The notes beneath the pieces were generated by a model. That model saw only the letters and a list, made by a program, of their open reading frames with translations, was not told the origin of the DNA and ran no database searches. Shown here piece after piece: positions 42,792-52,244 of a stretch of DNA of 64,000 nt. Made by a program: the position numbers and the translations under genes. Every line of letters starts with the position of its first letter. Position 1 is the stretch's first letter. Source of the stretch: Hymenobacter rigui (GTDB lineage Bacteria > Bacteroidota > Bacteroidia > Cytophagales > Hymenobacteraceae); assembly GCF_003944715.1 (NCBI RefSeq), contig NZ_RWIT01000002.1, forward strand, positions 124,001-188,000. Reading direction: 5' to 3'.

Positions 42792-45092
42792 ATGCCTCTT
42801 CGCAAACTTGCGCACCTCACGCTGCTGGCCCTCGGACTGCTCACGGCCCTGGCCGTGTTCTTCGTGGCCCAGCTGCGCTTCAACTACAATTTCAACGACT
42901 TCTACCCCGCCGGCGACCCGGACCTGGACTACTACGAGCAGTATTCGGGCCGCTTCGGCAACGACAACGACTACGTGCTGCTGGGCCTGGAAGCCCCGGC
43001 CGGCCAGACGGTGTTCGAGCCCCGGTTCCTGACCAAGGTCGATTCGCTCACGCGCTTTATCCGGGCGCGGCGGCACGTTACGCAGGTATCGTCGCCCACC
43101 ACGGCCAGCAACCCGGTGGTGGAAGGGCTGGGCGTGTTCAACGTGCCCTATCTGCACCCCCGGGAGCCCGCCCGCCGGGCTACAGACTCGGCGCTGGTGT
43201 ACCGCACGCCGGGGCTGGTGGGCAACCTGATTTCGCGGGATGCCCGGGCCGTGACGGTGCTGTTCCAGACCTCGCCCAACCTCAGCAAACCGCCTGGCGA
43301 CTCGCTATTGGCGGCCGTGCGCACGGAGCTGCAACGCCAGGGCATCCCCGAAAACGAGTACCACCTGGCCGGCAAGATGGTGGCCCAGTCGGTGTTTGTG
43401 GACCGGCTGCAGATGGAGCTACTGGTGTTCATGAGCCTCTCGGTGCTGCTGGTGACGGGGCTGCTGTGGCTCACGTTCCGCACGTGGTGGGGCGTGGTGC
43501 TGCCGCTAGTAGTGGTGCTGGGGGCCATTCTGTGGGGGCTGGGCGTGATGTCGGCCTTCGGGGTGAGCATTGATTTGATGACGGCGCTGCTGCCGGTGAT
43601 GTTGTTCGTGGTGGGCATGTCCGATACCATCCACATCATCACGCGCTACGTCACGGAGCTGGGCTACGGGGCCAGCAAGCGGGATTCGCTGCTGATTGCC
43701 CTCAAGGAATCGGGCTTCGGCTCGGGGCTGTCGGCCCTGACCACCAGCATTGGGTTTTTCACCCTGATGACCAGCACCATCCGGCCCATCTACAACTTCG
43801 GGCTGTTTACGGGCATTGCCGTGCTGCTCACGTTTGCCCTCAGCTTCACGCTGCTGCCGGCCATGCTGGTGCTGCTGCGCAAGCCCCAGCTGCGCATTCC
43901 GCGCAAAACCGGCCACAGCTGGGACGGCGTGCTGGGCCGTATGTTCCGCACGGTGCTGTCCCGCCGGCAATGGGTGGTGGCCATCAGCGCCGTGGTGCTG
44001 GGGCTGTCGGTGGCCTCGGCCTCGCGCATCCGTATCAACTCGGCGCTGCTGGATGATTTGTCGAAAAACGACCCGGTGAAGCTGGATTTCCGGTTTTTCG
44101 AGCGGCAGTTTGCCGGCGTACGGCCCTTCGAGCTGGACCTGGAGCCCGGCCCCGGCCGCACGATTTACGACCTGCAGGTGCTGCGCCAGACCGAGCACAT
44201 TGAGAACTACCTGCAACAAGACTACGGCCTGAACTTCGTGGCCTCGCCCGTCACGCTCATCAAATCGGTACGCAAAGCCCTGAACGGCGGCCTGCTGACC
44301 GAGTATCGTTTGCCCGACTCGGAAGCCGAGCTGCAGCGACTGCTGCGCAAGGTGAAGCTGTTTCGCAAGAAGCCCGAGTTCCGGGCCCTGGCCCTGCCCG
44401 ATGGCTCCGAGGGCCGCCTCACCGGCCGCATGCCCGACGTGGGCAGCATCCGGGCCGACCAGCTGAACGCCGGCCTGCGCCGCTTCCTGCGCACGTCCGT
44501 GGACAGCACCGTGCTCCAAACCCGCCTCACCGGCTCGGCCAACCTCATCGACAAAAACAACGAAAACCTCACGCTCAACATGATTACGGGCATGAGCATC
44601 GACATCGTGATGGTGACCCTGATTGTGCTGCTGCTGTTCCGCTCGGTACGCATGACGGTGGTGGTGCTCATCCCCAACCTGGTGCCCATCCTGATTGTGG
44701 CCGGCGTGATGGGCGCGGCCGGCGTGAGCATGAAGGTCAGCACCAGCATCATCTTCACCATTGCCTTCGGTATTGCCGTGGATGACACCATCCACTTCAT
44801 CTCCAAGCTGAAACTGGTACTGCTGCAGGAGCCCAGCCTGTTCAAAGCCGTGCGCAAAACCTACCTGATGGCCGGCAAAGCCGTTATCGTCACCTCCCTG
44901 ATTCTGGTGGGCGGGTTCTCCACGCTGATCTTTTCCTCCTTCGACGGCACGTTCTACGTGGGACTTTTGATTGGCCTCACGCTGCTGTTTGGGGTGGTGG
45001 CCGAGCTGACGTTGCTGCCGATTCTGATTCTGTGGTTCTACCGGCACAAGCCCAAGGAAATCCGGCAGCCGGTGCCGCTGCTGGAGGCGTAG
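42792..45092 (+). CDS. RND-superfamily (MMPL-like) exporter
   Basis: A 766-residue membrane transporter with two homologous halves of one plus five helices. The first half has a large periplasmic loop (about 35-215) then helices from about 220. The second half starts near 400. Signature segments are LLPVMLFVVGMSDTIHIITR and IAFGIAVDDTIHFISKLKLV, each with Asp in the proton-relay helix. This is the COG1033-type single-gene RND branch, which moves lipids or hydrophobic compounds. The ATG at 42792 is chosen over an upstream ATG. Substrate unknown. Confidence 0.87.
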   Translation: MPLRKLAHLTLLALGLLTALAVFFVAQLRFNYNFNDFYPAGDPDLDYYEQYSGRFGNDNDYVLLGLEAPAGQTVFEPRFLTKVDSLTRFIRARRHVTQVSSPTTASNPVVEGLGVFNVPYLHPREPARRATDSALVYRTPGLVGNLISRDARAVTVLFQTSPNLSKPPGDSLLAAVRTELQRQGIPENEYHLAGKMVAQSVFVDRLQMELLVFMSLSVLLVTGLLWLTFRTWWGVVLPLVVVLGAILWGLGVMSAFGVSIDLMTALLPVMLFVVGMSDTIHIITRYVTELGYGASKRDSLLIALKESGFGSGLSALTTSIGFFTLMTSTIRPIYNFGLFTGIAVLLTFALSFTLLPAMLVLLRKPQLRIPRKTGHSWDGVLGRMFRTVLSRRQWVVAISAVVLGLSVASASRIRINSALLDDLSKNDPVKLDFRFFERQFAGVRPFELDLEPGPGRTIYDLQVLRQTEHIENYLQQDYGLNFVASPVTLIKSVRKALNGGLLTEYRLPDSEAELQRLLRKVKLFRKKPEFRALALPDGSEGRLTGRMPDVGSIRADQLNAGLRRFLRTSVDSTVLQTRLTGSANLIDKNNENLTLNMITGMSIDIVMVTLIVLLLFRSVRMTVVVLIPNLVPILIVAGVMGAAGVSMKVSTSIIFTIAFGIAVDDTIHFISKLKLVLLQEPSLFKAVRKTYLMAGKAVIVTSLILVGGFSTLIFSSFDGTFYVGLLIGLTLLFGVVAELTLLPILILWFYRHKPKEIRQPVPLLEA

Positions 45093-45136
45093 GCGGGCAT
45101 CTTGGAACGCCGTCTATCTTTAGGCCCGATACGACT

Positions 45137-45592
45137 ATGCCCGTCCCTGCCCACCTCCGCAAAAAAATAGCGCGTCGCCAGATTCTGCGCTATGCTGCGC
45201 GCCTGCTGCAGTTTGTCTTAACCCTGGGGCTCATGGGGTGGTTTTTCTATAATTTTTTCGGTCTGGATCTGGTGACCGTGAACCAGGAAATGGCACTGGC
45301 CGGCCAGGTTACTAAGCGCGACGTGAACCGCCAGCACTTCAACTGGTACCTCAACCACGACGAATCGACCAGGTACGACTTCTGGTCGTTTGAGCCCGGC
45401 GACGCGGCCACTGACCAGCTGGTAACCGCCGACAGCCTGGACTTTATGAAGGATGTACGGGGCGGTTTTCAGTATTATAAAACGCTGGGCTTCTACCTGG
45501 AAAAAGGGGCCAGGCTGCGCAAGGAAGCTAACTCGCCCCTGATAACCGTGGTGCAGGACCACCGGGTAACGCGGTGGAAGTACCGGCCGTAA
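45137..45592 (+). CDS. Hypothetical single-pass membrane protein
   Basis: A 151-residue protein with a basic N-terminus (HLRKKIARRQILRYAARLLQ), one helix (FVLTLGLMGWFFYNFFGL, about 28-45) and a soluble acidic C-terminal part (about 50-151). The family is not recognised. It follows the RND-superfamily exporter by 44 bases with a TATCTTTA -7-like element in between, so it may have its own promoter. Confidence 0.7.
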   Translation: MPVPAHLRKKIARRQILRYAARLLQFVLTLGLMGWFFYNFFGLDLVTVNQEMALAGQVTKRDVNRQHFNWYLNHDESTRYDFWSFEPGDAATDQLVTADSLDFMKDVRGGFQYYKTLGFYLEKGARLRKEANSPLITVVQDHRVTRWKYRP

Positions 45593-45641
45593 AGAAATCG
45601 GGCAGCCTGCCAACTACGCCAAGCTGCCATCTTTGCCCCAT

Positions 45642-46220
45642 ATGATGAAACGCCTTTTGCCCGCTCTGTTTGCCCTGGCCAGCACCGCCGCCCTCGCCCA
45701 AACGCCCGCCACCGCTCCCGACGACCCGCTGCCTCGCCTGATTCAGGAGCGCCAGCAGTTGGTGCAGGAGTACGAAGCCGCCGCCGCCCAGCGCAACGCC
45801 TTCCTGGCCGATAAACCCAGCAAAAAAGACCTGCAGGAAGTGGTGAACGCCCTGAAAGGCATCATCCGCAAGGACACCGAAATCGTGCGCGAAGTGCAGG
45901 CCGGCACCCTGCGCAAAACCGCCGCTGTAGTGGCCGAAAACCAGCAGGCCAAACAGCAAATCACCGTCGCCCAAACCGACCAGAGCAGCACCCAGGAACG
46001 GTTCCACGACCTGGAAAACCAGATTGCCAACCTGCAGGAGCGCGACCGGCAGCGCGACAAGAAACTCCAGGACCTGCAAGCCACCGCCGACGAAGCCACC
46101 GCCGCCCGCACCAGCCGCGAGCTGCTGGCCGCCGCCCTGGCCGTGCTGTCGGCCGGGTTGCTGTTCTACGTGCTGAAGCTGCGCGGCCAACGCAGCGCCC
46201 CGGTAAAACGCCGGAAGTAA
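45642..46220 (+). CDS. Exported coiled-coil protein with C-terminal membrane anchor
   Basis: A 192-residue protein. A signal peptide (MMKRLLPALFALASTAALA) precedes a long heptad-rich coiled coil (about 30-150: ERQQLVQEYEAAAAQRNAFL and ENQIANLQERDRQRDKKLQD). A final hydrophobic helix (LLAAALAVLSAGLLFYVL) and a basic tail complete it. It probably spans the periplasm or dimerises there. No family is recognised. Confidence 0.7.
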   Translation: MMKRLLPALFALASTAALAQTPATAPDDPLPRLIQERQQLVQEYEAAAAQRNAFLADKPSKKDLQEVVNALKGIIRKDTEIVREVQAGTLRKTAAVVAENQQAKQQITVAQTDQSSTQERFHDLENQIANLQERDRQRDKKLQDLQATADEATAARTSRELLAAALAVLSAGLLFYVLKLRGQRSAPVKRRK

Positions 46221-46231
46221 GGCTTGGCACT

Positions 46232-46324
46232 ATGTAGAGACGCAATATTTTGCGTCTCGTCGTTGCTGATGTTGTTTTCCCCCGGTCGTTCAACGACGAG
46301 ACGCAAAATATTGCGTCTCTACAT
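46232..46324. repeat. Family A inverted repeat, perfect 34-bp arms
   Basis: Arms at 46232-46265 and 46291-46324 (core GTAGAGACGCAATATTTTGC) pair exactly around a 25-base spacer with CTGATGTTG and GTCGTT. It fills the gap before the zinc-ribbon gene. Confidence 0.92.
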
Positions 46325-46340
46325 TGTTCTTACTCCACCC

Positions 46341-46691
46341 ATGCTCACCCCCGCCGCCCAGTTCCTGACCTACGCCGAGGCGGTGGCGCTGTACAACCAG
46401 CTCAAAGATGCCGATGTGGATGCGCTGGTGAAAACCTGCGGCCCGCCCTCCTTTCCCTTCGGCGACGGGCTGTTTTACCAGCTGCTGATTGAGGAAGCCG
46501 ACGTGCCGCAGGCCCGGGCGCTGGTGGAAGCCTTTGAGCACCAGCGCGCCACGCCGCCGGTGCTGCGCTGCCCCCGCTGCCGGGCCGAGGGCGCCGCGCC
46601 GCTGCCCCGGCCAGCGTGGTGGCAGCGGCTGTACTACGCGGGCACGGTGCTGCACAAATGCCCGCAGTGCGGCGCGGAATTTCCGGTCTGA
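46341..46691 (+). CDS. Small protein with C-terminal zinc ribbon
   Basis: A 116-residue protein. The N-part looks like a helical DUF2007-type signal domain (YAEAVALYNQLKDADVDALV), and the C-part is a zinc ribbon with CPRC at about 83-86 and CPQC at about 109-112. It has no membrane segment. Such proteins are often small regulators. The SWIM gene begins about 58 bases downstream on the same strand, so it may be the first gene of the cassette, though this is not certain. Confidence 0.72.
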   Translation: MLTPAAQFLTYAEAVALYNQLKDADVDALVKTCGPPSFPFGDGLFYQLLIEEADVPQARALVEAFEHQRATPPVLRCPRCRAEGAAPLPRPAWWQRLYYAGTVLHKCPQCGAEFPV

Positions 46692-46749
46692 ACCCCTACT
46701 TTGCCCCGGTCTATCCTCCGGCCCCGGCCGGCCTAACCGTGCACCTATC

Positions 46750-48195
46750 TTGACCTGGACCGAAGAACAGGCCCGCGCCCTTATTCCCGATGCCGGCACC
46801 CTGAAACGGGGCCAGGAGCTGGCCGCCCCCGCCCGGTGGCAGAACCTGGGCCGCACCGACACCGCCGCCTGGGGCGAGTGCAAAGGCAGCGGCAGCAAAC
46901 CCTACCAAACCGGCCTCGACCTCACCGCTCCCGCCTTCAAGTGCAGCTGCCCCAGCCGCCTATTCCCCTGCAAGCACGGGGCGGGCCTGCTGCTGCTGCT
47001 GGCCCGTCAGCCCCAACTGCTGAACCCCGCCGAGCCCCCCGCCTGGCTGCAGGAATGGCTGGAAAAGCGCCAGCAGACCCAGGAGAAAAAAGCCCCCAAA
47101 ACCGCCGCTACGGCCGGGACGGAAGGCGGCAATTCCCCCGAAACAGCGGCTGGCTCGCCTGCTGCTGAGGAGCAGGCAGCGGGGAGCGAGGCCGCCCGCC
47201 AGAAGCGCGAAACCCAGCGCCACGCCCGCATGCAGCGCGGGGCCCAGGAGTTGGAAACCTGGCTGCTGGACGTGGTGCGCACCGGCCTGGCTGCCCTCGA
47301 CCAGCAGCCCCGCGCCTACTGGGAAAGCCAGGCCGCCCGCCTCGTGGACAACCAACTGCCGGGGCTGGCGGCGGCCGTGCGCGAGCTGCCCGACCTGCGC
47401 CACCAGGGCCCCGACTGGCCCGCCCGCCTGCTGGCCCGCCTCGGCGAGCTGTATCTGCTGGTGCGCACGTTCCAGCGCCTGCCCGAGCTAGCCGACGAAA
47501 CCCGCGCCGATGTGCTGCAGCTGTTGGGCGTGAGCCTGAAGAAGGAAGACCTGCTGGCCACCCAGCCCGCCGTGGCCGACGAGTGGCAGGTACTCAGCCA
47601 GACTACCACCGAGGAAGACCGCCTGACCGTGCGCCGCTCCTGGCTGCAGGGCCAGCGCACCGGCCGCTTCGCGCTGGTGGTGGAATTTTCCTTCGGCGGA
47701 CAGGCCTTCGCCACGCCGTTGCTGCCCGCGGGCCGGTACGCGGGCGAGCTGACGTTTTATCCCGGTCGGGTGCCGCTGCGGGCCGTGCCCGGGCCGCTCA
47801 CTTTCCAGGGTCTGACATCGGCTACGGCCGCTCCCACTGGCGGCCAGGGCCCCACCCGGCTCCTGAACGACTACGCCGACGCCCTGGCCCGTCTGCCCTG
47901 GCTGCGCGAGTGGCCCGCGTTGCTGCGCGGCGGCATTCCTGCCCGCACCGCCACGGGCGGCTGGCAGCTTCAGTTTCCGGCGGCTGATGACGGAATGGAA
48001 GCCGGAGAAGCCAACACCGGCCCCGCCGCGGCGGCCGATTCTGTGGCCCTGCCCCTGCTCTGCGACGAGCTGGCGGGCTGGGAGCTGCGCGCCCTCAGCG
48101 GCGGCCAGCCCCTCACAGTATTCGGGGAATGGACCGGCCGGGGCCTGCGCCCGCTCGGCAGCTGGCCGGTCGCCCTTCACCCGCTCACTGCCTGA
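46750..48195 (+). CDS. SWIM zinc-finger protein, first gene of the SWIM/MoxR/VWA cassette
   Basis: A 481-residue protein that begins at a TTG (MTWTEEQARALIPDAG). The SWIM finger is CxCx6CxH: C65, C67, C74, H76 (FKCSCPSRLFPCKHGAGLLL). A charged linker (about 95-165) leads to a large helical domain (about 170-481). SWIM domains bind nucleic acid or protein. DUF5691, MoxR, DUF5682 and VWA genes follow on the same strand; I recall this set as a recurring but uncharacterised bacterial neighbourhood. Only 3 bases separate it from the next gene. Confidence 0.85.
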   Translation: MTWTEEQARALIPDAGTLKRGQELAAPARWQNLGRTDTAAWGECKGSGSKPYQTGLDLTAPAFKCSCPSRLFPCKHGAGLLLLLARQPQLLNPAEPPAWLQEWLEKRQQTQEKKAPKTAATAGTEGGNSPETAAGSPAAEEQAAGSEAARQKRETQRHARMQRGAQELETWLLDVVRTGLAALDQQPRAYWESQAARLVDNQLPGLAAAVRELPDLRHQGPDWPARLLARLGELYLLVRTFQRLPELADETRADVLQLLGVSLKKEDLLATQPAVADEWQVLSQTTTEEDRLTVRRSWLQGQRTGRFALVVEFSFGGQAFATPLLPAGRYAGELTFYPGRVPLRAVPGPLTFQGLTSATAAPTGGQGPTRLLNDYADALARLPWLREWPALLRGGIPARTATGGWQLQFPAADDGMEAGEANTGPAAAADSVALPLLCDELAGWELRALSGGQPLTVFGEWTGRGLRPLGSWPVALHPLTA

Positions 48196-48198
48196 CTT

Positions 48199-49977
48199 AT
48201 GCCCGACGCCCTGCCCCCTTCCGCCCCCCACCTGCGCCCCGCCGCCGACTGGCAGCAGCTCCAGCGCGTGGCCCTGCTGGGCACCCGCCAAAGCGCCGAG
48301 GCCCTGCCCACCGTGCCCGGCTTCGCGCTGCCTGCCGACTCTGCCGACCACCGCGAGCAGCAGGTGCTGCTGCTGGCCGGGATACTGAGCACCGTGCGCA
48401 AAGCCGGCTTCCGACCACCGCTGGCCCGGGCCGATGCGCCGGAAACCTCCCGGCCCGCCCCGGCAACGGCATCCCCTGAAGCTCCCACGGCGGCATCCCC
48501 TGAAGCCCCAACAGTGACGGCCTCCGAATCCCTGCCGGCCCCTCCTGATTCCGGCGCGGCCCACCGGCCGGCCGCTGCGGCAGTAGCCGGGCCCGAAACG
48601 GCTGCGCCGCTGGGGCCGCAGGGCGCGCAGCTGCTGCAGCTGATGCTGGAAGGCACCGAGGCCGGCTCGCTCTATGGCTTTCTGGAGGATATGCACCGGC
48701 ACCAGCGGCGGGTACCGCCCCGGCTGCTGGTGGGCCTGCTGGAAGCTACCCGCACCCGCCGGGAGCTGCACGGCCCCGCTTCCCAGGTGCTGGGCCGGCG
48801 GGGCGAGTGGCTGGCCGCCCAGAACCCGGCCTGGCAGCCCGTGCTGCTGGCCGGCGCTTCGGCCCCTGACCCGGCCACCTGGGAAACTGGCACCCTGGCC
48901 GAGCGCCGCACCTACCTCTACCTGCTCCGCGAAACCGACCCCACCGAGGCCCGGACGCTGCTGGCCGCTACCCTGCCCCAGGAGCCCGCCCGCACCCAGG
49001 CCGAGCTGCTCCAGACCCTCGCCCACCGCCCCAACCCCGCCGACGCGCCCCTGCTGGAGCAGTACCTGACGGCCAAAAGCAAGGAGGTGCGGCAGGCCGT
49101 TCGGCCGCTGCTGGCCCGCCTGCCCGATAGTCCGCTGCTGGCGCGGCTGTGGCAGCGGGCCGAGCCCCTGGTGCGCCTCAAAACCGGCCTGCTCAGCAAA
49201 AAGCTGCTTGTGGAGCTGCCCCCGGTCGACTGGGACAAAACCTGGCTCCCCGACGGTATCGAGCAGAAGGACAGCCGGTTTCAGGGCGAGCGGGCCGCGC
49301 TATTGGGGCAGGTGCTAGCCCTGCTGCCGCCGGCCCGCTGGACGGCCCACTGGCAGCTGCCGCCCCGCAAGCTGCTGGAGCTGGCCGCCGCCACCGAGTG
49401 GGCCGGGCTGCTGCTCACGGCTTGGGCCGAAGCCGCTGTGCTCCACCAGGACGCCGACTGGGCCGGGACCCTGCTTGCCTGGTTCTACGAGAAGCCCCGC
49501 CCCCTGCCCGCCACCCTGCCCACCGGCGGCCTGGTAAGCCAGCTCACGCCGGAGCAGGCCGCCGACCTACTGCTGCCCCTCATCAACGCCACGCCCCATT
49601 TCAGCGCCGAGGTGCGCTGGCTGCCGTTGCTGCAGCTGACCCCCGGCCCCTGGCCCGAGCGCCTCACCCGCCGGGTGGTGGAGGTGCTGCGCGACACCCT
49701 CAGCAAGCCCGTGGAACTGTACCGCATCCAGTATGCGGCCGGGCAGCTGCTCGAGCACATGGCCCGCGCGGTGCCCGCCGCCCAGTACCGCCTCTGCGCC
49801 GAGCCCCTGCAGCCTCTGCTCCAGGACGTGCCCTACCTGCACAACAGCCTCGCCCGCCTGCTCAACACCCTGCACTTCCGCCAGCAGCTCCAGGAAGTAC
49901 TACTCGAACCACCCGATTCAACGGCTACATCAGAACGGAGCTCCCCTCCTTGGAAAGGAGGGGTTGGGGGTGGTTGA
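48199..49977 (+). CDS. DUF5691-like helical-repeat protein
   Basis: A 592-residue, Leu/Ala-rich, probably all-helical protein that resembles the DUF5691 family, with VALLGTRQSAEALPTVPGFA near the start. HEAT-like repeats appear in the middle (KSKEVRQAVRPLLARLPDSP, about residue 290), and a Pro/Ala linker lies at about 85-130. It is likely a scaffold for the SWIM and MoxR partners. The last ~13 codons (about SSPPWKGGVGGG) are encoded by the arm of an intergenic inverted repeat that also supplies the stop, so the natural C-terminus has been replaced or extended. Confidence 0.75.
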   Translation: MPDALPPSAPHLRPAADWQQLQRVALLGTRQSAEALPTVPGFALPADSADHREQQVLLLAGILSTVRKAGFRPPLARADAPETSRPAPATASPEAPTAASPEAPTVTASESLPAPPDSGAAHRPAAAAVAGPETAAPLGPQGAQLLQLMLEGTEAGSLYGFLEDMHRHQRRVPPRLLVGLLEATRTRRELHGPASQVLGRRGEWLAAQNPAWQPVLLAGASAPDPATWETGTLAERRTYLYLLRETDPTEARTLLAATLPQEPARTQAELLQTLAHRPNPADAPLLEQYLTAKSKEVRQAVRPLLARLPDSPLLARLWQRAEPLVRLKTGLLSKKLLVELPPVDWDKTWLPDGIEQKDSRFQGERAALLGQVLALLPPARWTAHWQLPPRKLLELAAATEWAGLLLTAWAEAAVLHQDADWAGTLLAWFYEKPRPLPATLPTGGLVSQLTPEQAADLLLPLINATPHFSAEVRWLPLLQLTPGPWPERLTRRVVEVLRDTLSKPVELYRIQYAAGQLLEHMARAVPAAQYRLCAEPLQPLLQDVPYLHNSLARLLNTLHFRQQLQEVLLEPPDSTATSERSSPPWKGGVGGG

Positions 49978-50174
49978 CAATCGTTGAACAGCCCCACCCA
50001 CAAAAACCCCACCCGTCATGCTGAGCGGAGCCGAAGCATCTCTACTGCTTCGTTGCAATGGTAATCAGGCGAAGCGGGAGAGATGCTTCGGCAAGCTCAG
50101 CATGACGTTCACTTACATCGTTCTACCAACATCAACCACCCCTAACCCCTCCTTTCTAAGGAGGGGAACTAGCT
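49939..50174. repeat. Composite repeat: family B nested in family C
   Basis: The outer arms at 49939-49977 and 50132-50174 are AGCTCCCCTCC-type (family C), each with its own internal hairpin. Within them lies a family B repeat (CGTCATGCTGAG...GAAGCATCTCT) at 50014-50042 and 50079-50107. The left outer arm contains the end of the DUF5691 gene. It fills the gap to the MoxR gene. Confidence 0.88.
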
Positions 50175-50198
50175 CTAGCCTTTAACTTCTCCTCCAAT

Positions 50199-51299
50199 AT
50201 GCCTACCACGCCCGAAACCGCCGTCCTGCGCCCGCACGCCGAGGATGTGTACGCCGAAGAGTTGGCCGCTTTGCGCGCCGCCGACCACGACCGGCCTAAG
50301 CCCCCGAACTGGCACCTCTCGCCCTGGGCCACTGTCACCTACCTGCTGGGCGGCAAGCTGGATAACGGCTTTAAAATCGAGCCCAAGTACATCGGGCAGC
50401 GGCGGCTGATGGAAATTGCGGTGGCCACCCTGGCTACCGACCGCGCCCTGCTGCTGCTGGGCGTGCCGGGCACGGCCAAAAGCTGGGTATCGGAGCACCT
50501 GACGGCGGCCATCAGCGGCCGGTCGGATTTGCTGGTGCAGGGCACGGCGGGCACCTCGGAAGACGCCATTCGCTACTCCTGGAACTACGCCCGCCTCATT
50601 GCCGAAGGGCCTTCCTTGGGCGCGCTGGTGCCCTCGCCCCTGTTCAAGGGCATGCAGGAAGGCCGGCTGGTGCGCCTCGAGGAGCTCACCCGCATCCCCT
50701 CCGACGTGCAGGACACGCTCATCACCATGCTCTCCGAAAAAGTGCTGCCCATCCCGGAGCTTTCCACCGAGGTGCAGGCCGTGAGCGGCTTCAACATCAT
50801 TGCCACCGCCAACGACCGGGACAAGGGCGTGAACGAGCTCAGCAGCGCACTGCGCCGCCGCTTCAACACAGTGGTGCTGCCCCTGCCGACCTCCGCGGAT
50901 GAGGAAGTGCGCATCGTGCAGACGCGGGTGGAAAAGCAGGGCAAGGCGCTGCAGCTGCCCGTGGAGGCCCCGGCCCTGGAGCAGATCAGCCGCCTCGTGA
51001 CCATCTTCCGGGAGCTGCGCTCGGGCGTGACGGAGAACGGCAAAACCAAGCTCAAAAGTCCCAGCGGCACGCTCAGCACCGGCGAGGCCATTTCGGTGAT
51101 GAACAGCGGCCTGGCCCTGGCCGCCTACTTCGGCGACGGCAGCCTGCGCGCACACGACCTGGCCGCCGGCCTCACCGGCGCCGTGCTCAAAGACCCCGTG
51201 CAAGACCGCACCGTCTGGCTCGAATACCTCGAAACCGTGGTAAAAGAGCGCGACGGCTGGAAAGACCTCTACCGCGCCTGCCGGGAGGTGGTGGAATAA
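50199..51299 (+). CDS. MoxR-family AAA+ ATPase
   Basis: A 366-residue ATPase of the MoxR class, usually a chaperone that activates or remodels a VWA partner. Walker A is GVPGTAKS (88-95); the Walker B region is GRLVRLEELTRIP, with Glu-Glu rather than the usual Asp-Glu. Sensor 1 is NIIATANDRDKG and the arginine finger lies in LRRRFNTVVLPLP. It shares the cassette with the VWA gene about 5 kb downstream. Its stop overlaps the start of the next small gene by 1 base. Confidence 0.9.
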   Translation: MPTTPETAVLRPHAEDVYAEELAALRAADHDRPKPPNWHLSPWATVTYLLGGKLDNGFKIEPKYIGQRRLMEIAVATLATDRALLLLGVPGTAKSWVSEHLTAAISGRSDLLVQGTAGTSEDAIRYSWNYARLIAEGPSLGALVPSPLFKGMQEGRLVRLEELTRIPSDVQDTLITMLSEKVLPIPELSTEVQAVSGFNIIATANDRDKGVNELSSALRRRFNTVVLPLPTSADEEVRIVQTRVEKQGKALQLPVEAPALEQISRLVTIFRELRSGVTENGKTKLKSPSGTLSTGEAISVMNSGLALAAYFGDGSLRAHDLAAGLTGAVLKDPVQDRTVWLEYLETVVKERDGWKDLYRACREVVE

Positions 51300-51631
51300 T
51301 GGATAACGTCAGCATCATCGCCCGTTTACGTGACCTGGGGTCATTGCCAGACGATACTACTCCTGCCATTGACGACTTTCCCTTGAAGAAATTTGACGAG
51401 CTCGTGCAGCAACTTTCCGAGCCTTTGGAACCAGATCATTCTCTGGCTTTAATCAATCTAGGGCCACCGCACGGCACATCAGCATGCGGAATAGAATGGT
51501 CACTAATTCATGCTGCAGAGGCTGTTTCCGCTAAAGCGCTGCGTGATATTTTGTTTGATGCAGACGACACGGAGGTCAAAAGAATTATTGCCATGAGATT
51601 AGCAAATCATTTCGAAAACAACCTAGAATAA
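51299..51631 (+). CDS. Hypothetical small acidic protein (cargo gene 1)
   Basis: A 110-residue acidic protein with no recognised family (IARLRDLGSLPDDTTPAIDD, IHAAEAVSAKALRDILFDAD). It overlaps the MoxR stop by one base and is AT-richer than the cassette genes. It has no signal or membrane segment. Position and size resemble the immunity-type genes that accumulate in such loci, but no motif proves it. Confidence 0.65.
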   Translation: MDNVSIIARLRDLGSLPDDTTPAIDDFPLKKFDELVQQLSEPLEPDHSLALINLGPPHGTSACGIEWSLIHAAEAVSAKALRDILFDADDTEVKRIIAMRLANHFENNLE

Positions 51632-51643
51632 TGGATTTGAGAT

Positions 51644-52150
51644 ATGGACACTAACGGGCCTGAAGCTTCTGAAACATCTCCTGAATCCTACTGGACAGCG
51701 GTTGGCAACATCATTCGGGAACGGCCCTACGGACCGGCCGGAGCTGAAATTCGCTACGGCACGAAGCATTTTGCACCGGCCGCCAAAGTATACATCATCG
51801 ACTGGTACCCGGGAACGTGTCAAAGCATCGTGGTAGTAGGCCAACACCGCAAATCTAAGCGCTTGATAACGCTGTCACTTGACGTCCGATTGGTGGAAAA
51901 CCTGCGTGCGAAAGTCTGCTACAACCCTACTGCCATTGCCAAGTTCAAAGAGCACTATTCCCCGAAGTCACACTATAATGCTGGCCCGATTTCCTCCCTC
52001 ACTAAGGAACTAGCGGAAACGATGTGCCGGGCAATTCCACACTGGCAACTGAACTACAAGACCAAGCTCAGAGAAAGCGCATTACCTATCCAAGAAGAAA
52101 CTACTGCCACCATTCCATTCTTGGTTTGGCTTCGGAAGCTTTTCCAATAA
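51644..52150 (+). CDS. Conserved-looking hypothetical protein (cargo gene 2)
   Basis: A 168-residue protein. The strongest segments are AVGNIIRERPYGPAGAEIRY, GTKHFAPAAKVYIIDWYPG and SIVVVGQHRKSKRLITLSL, which look like an enzymatic or binding fold. I believe I have seen this pattern in other Bacteroidota hypothetical proteins, but I cannot name a family. It is AT-richer than the cassette core and lies between MoxR and DUF5682. Confidence 0.68.
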   Translation: MDTNGPEASETSPESYWTAVGNIIRERPYGPAGAEIRYGTKHFAPAAKVYIIDWYPGTCQSIVVVGQHRKSKRLITLSLDVRLVENLRAKVCYNPTAIAKFKEHYSPKSHYNAGPISSLTKELAETMCRAIPHWQLNYKTKLRESALPIQEETTATIPFLVWLRKLFQ

Positions 52151-52244
52151 TTCTTGAGACTTAAGTTCTCGCCAAGCCGATCCATAGCCTCCCAACGCGT
52201 AGCATAGCAACCGACTATTGGATAGCTATAACCTCCCTTCGATA

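Noticed and set aside
43506-45047. Long minus-strand open frame opposite the RND-superfamily exporter
   Set aside because: It is rich in Gln, His and Gly with no domain, as expected for the complement of a GC-rich gene whose plus-strand product is clearly a transporter.
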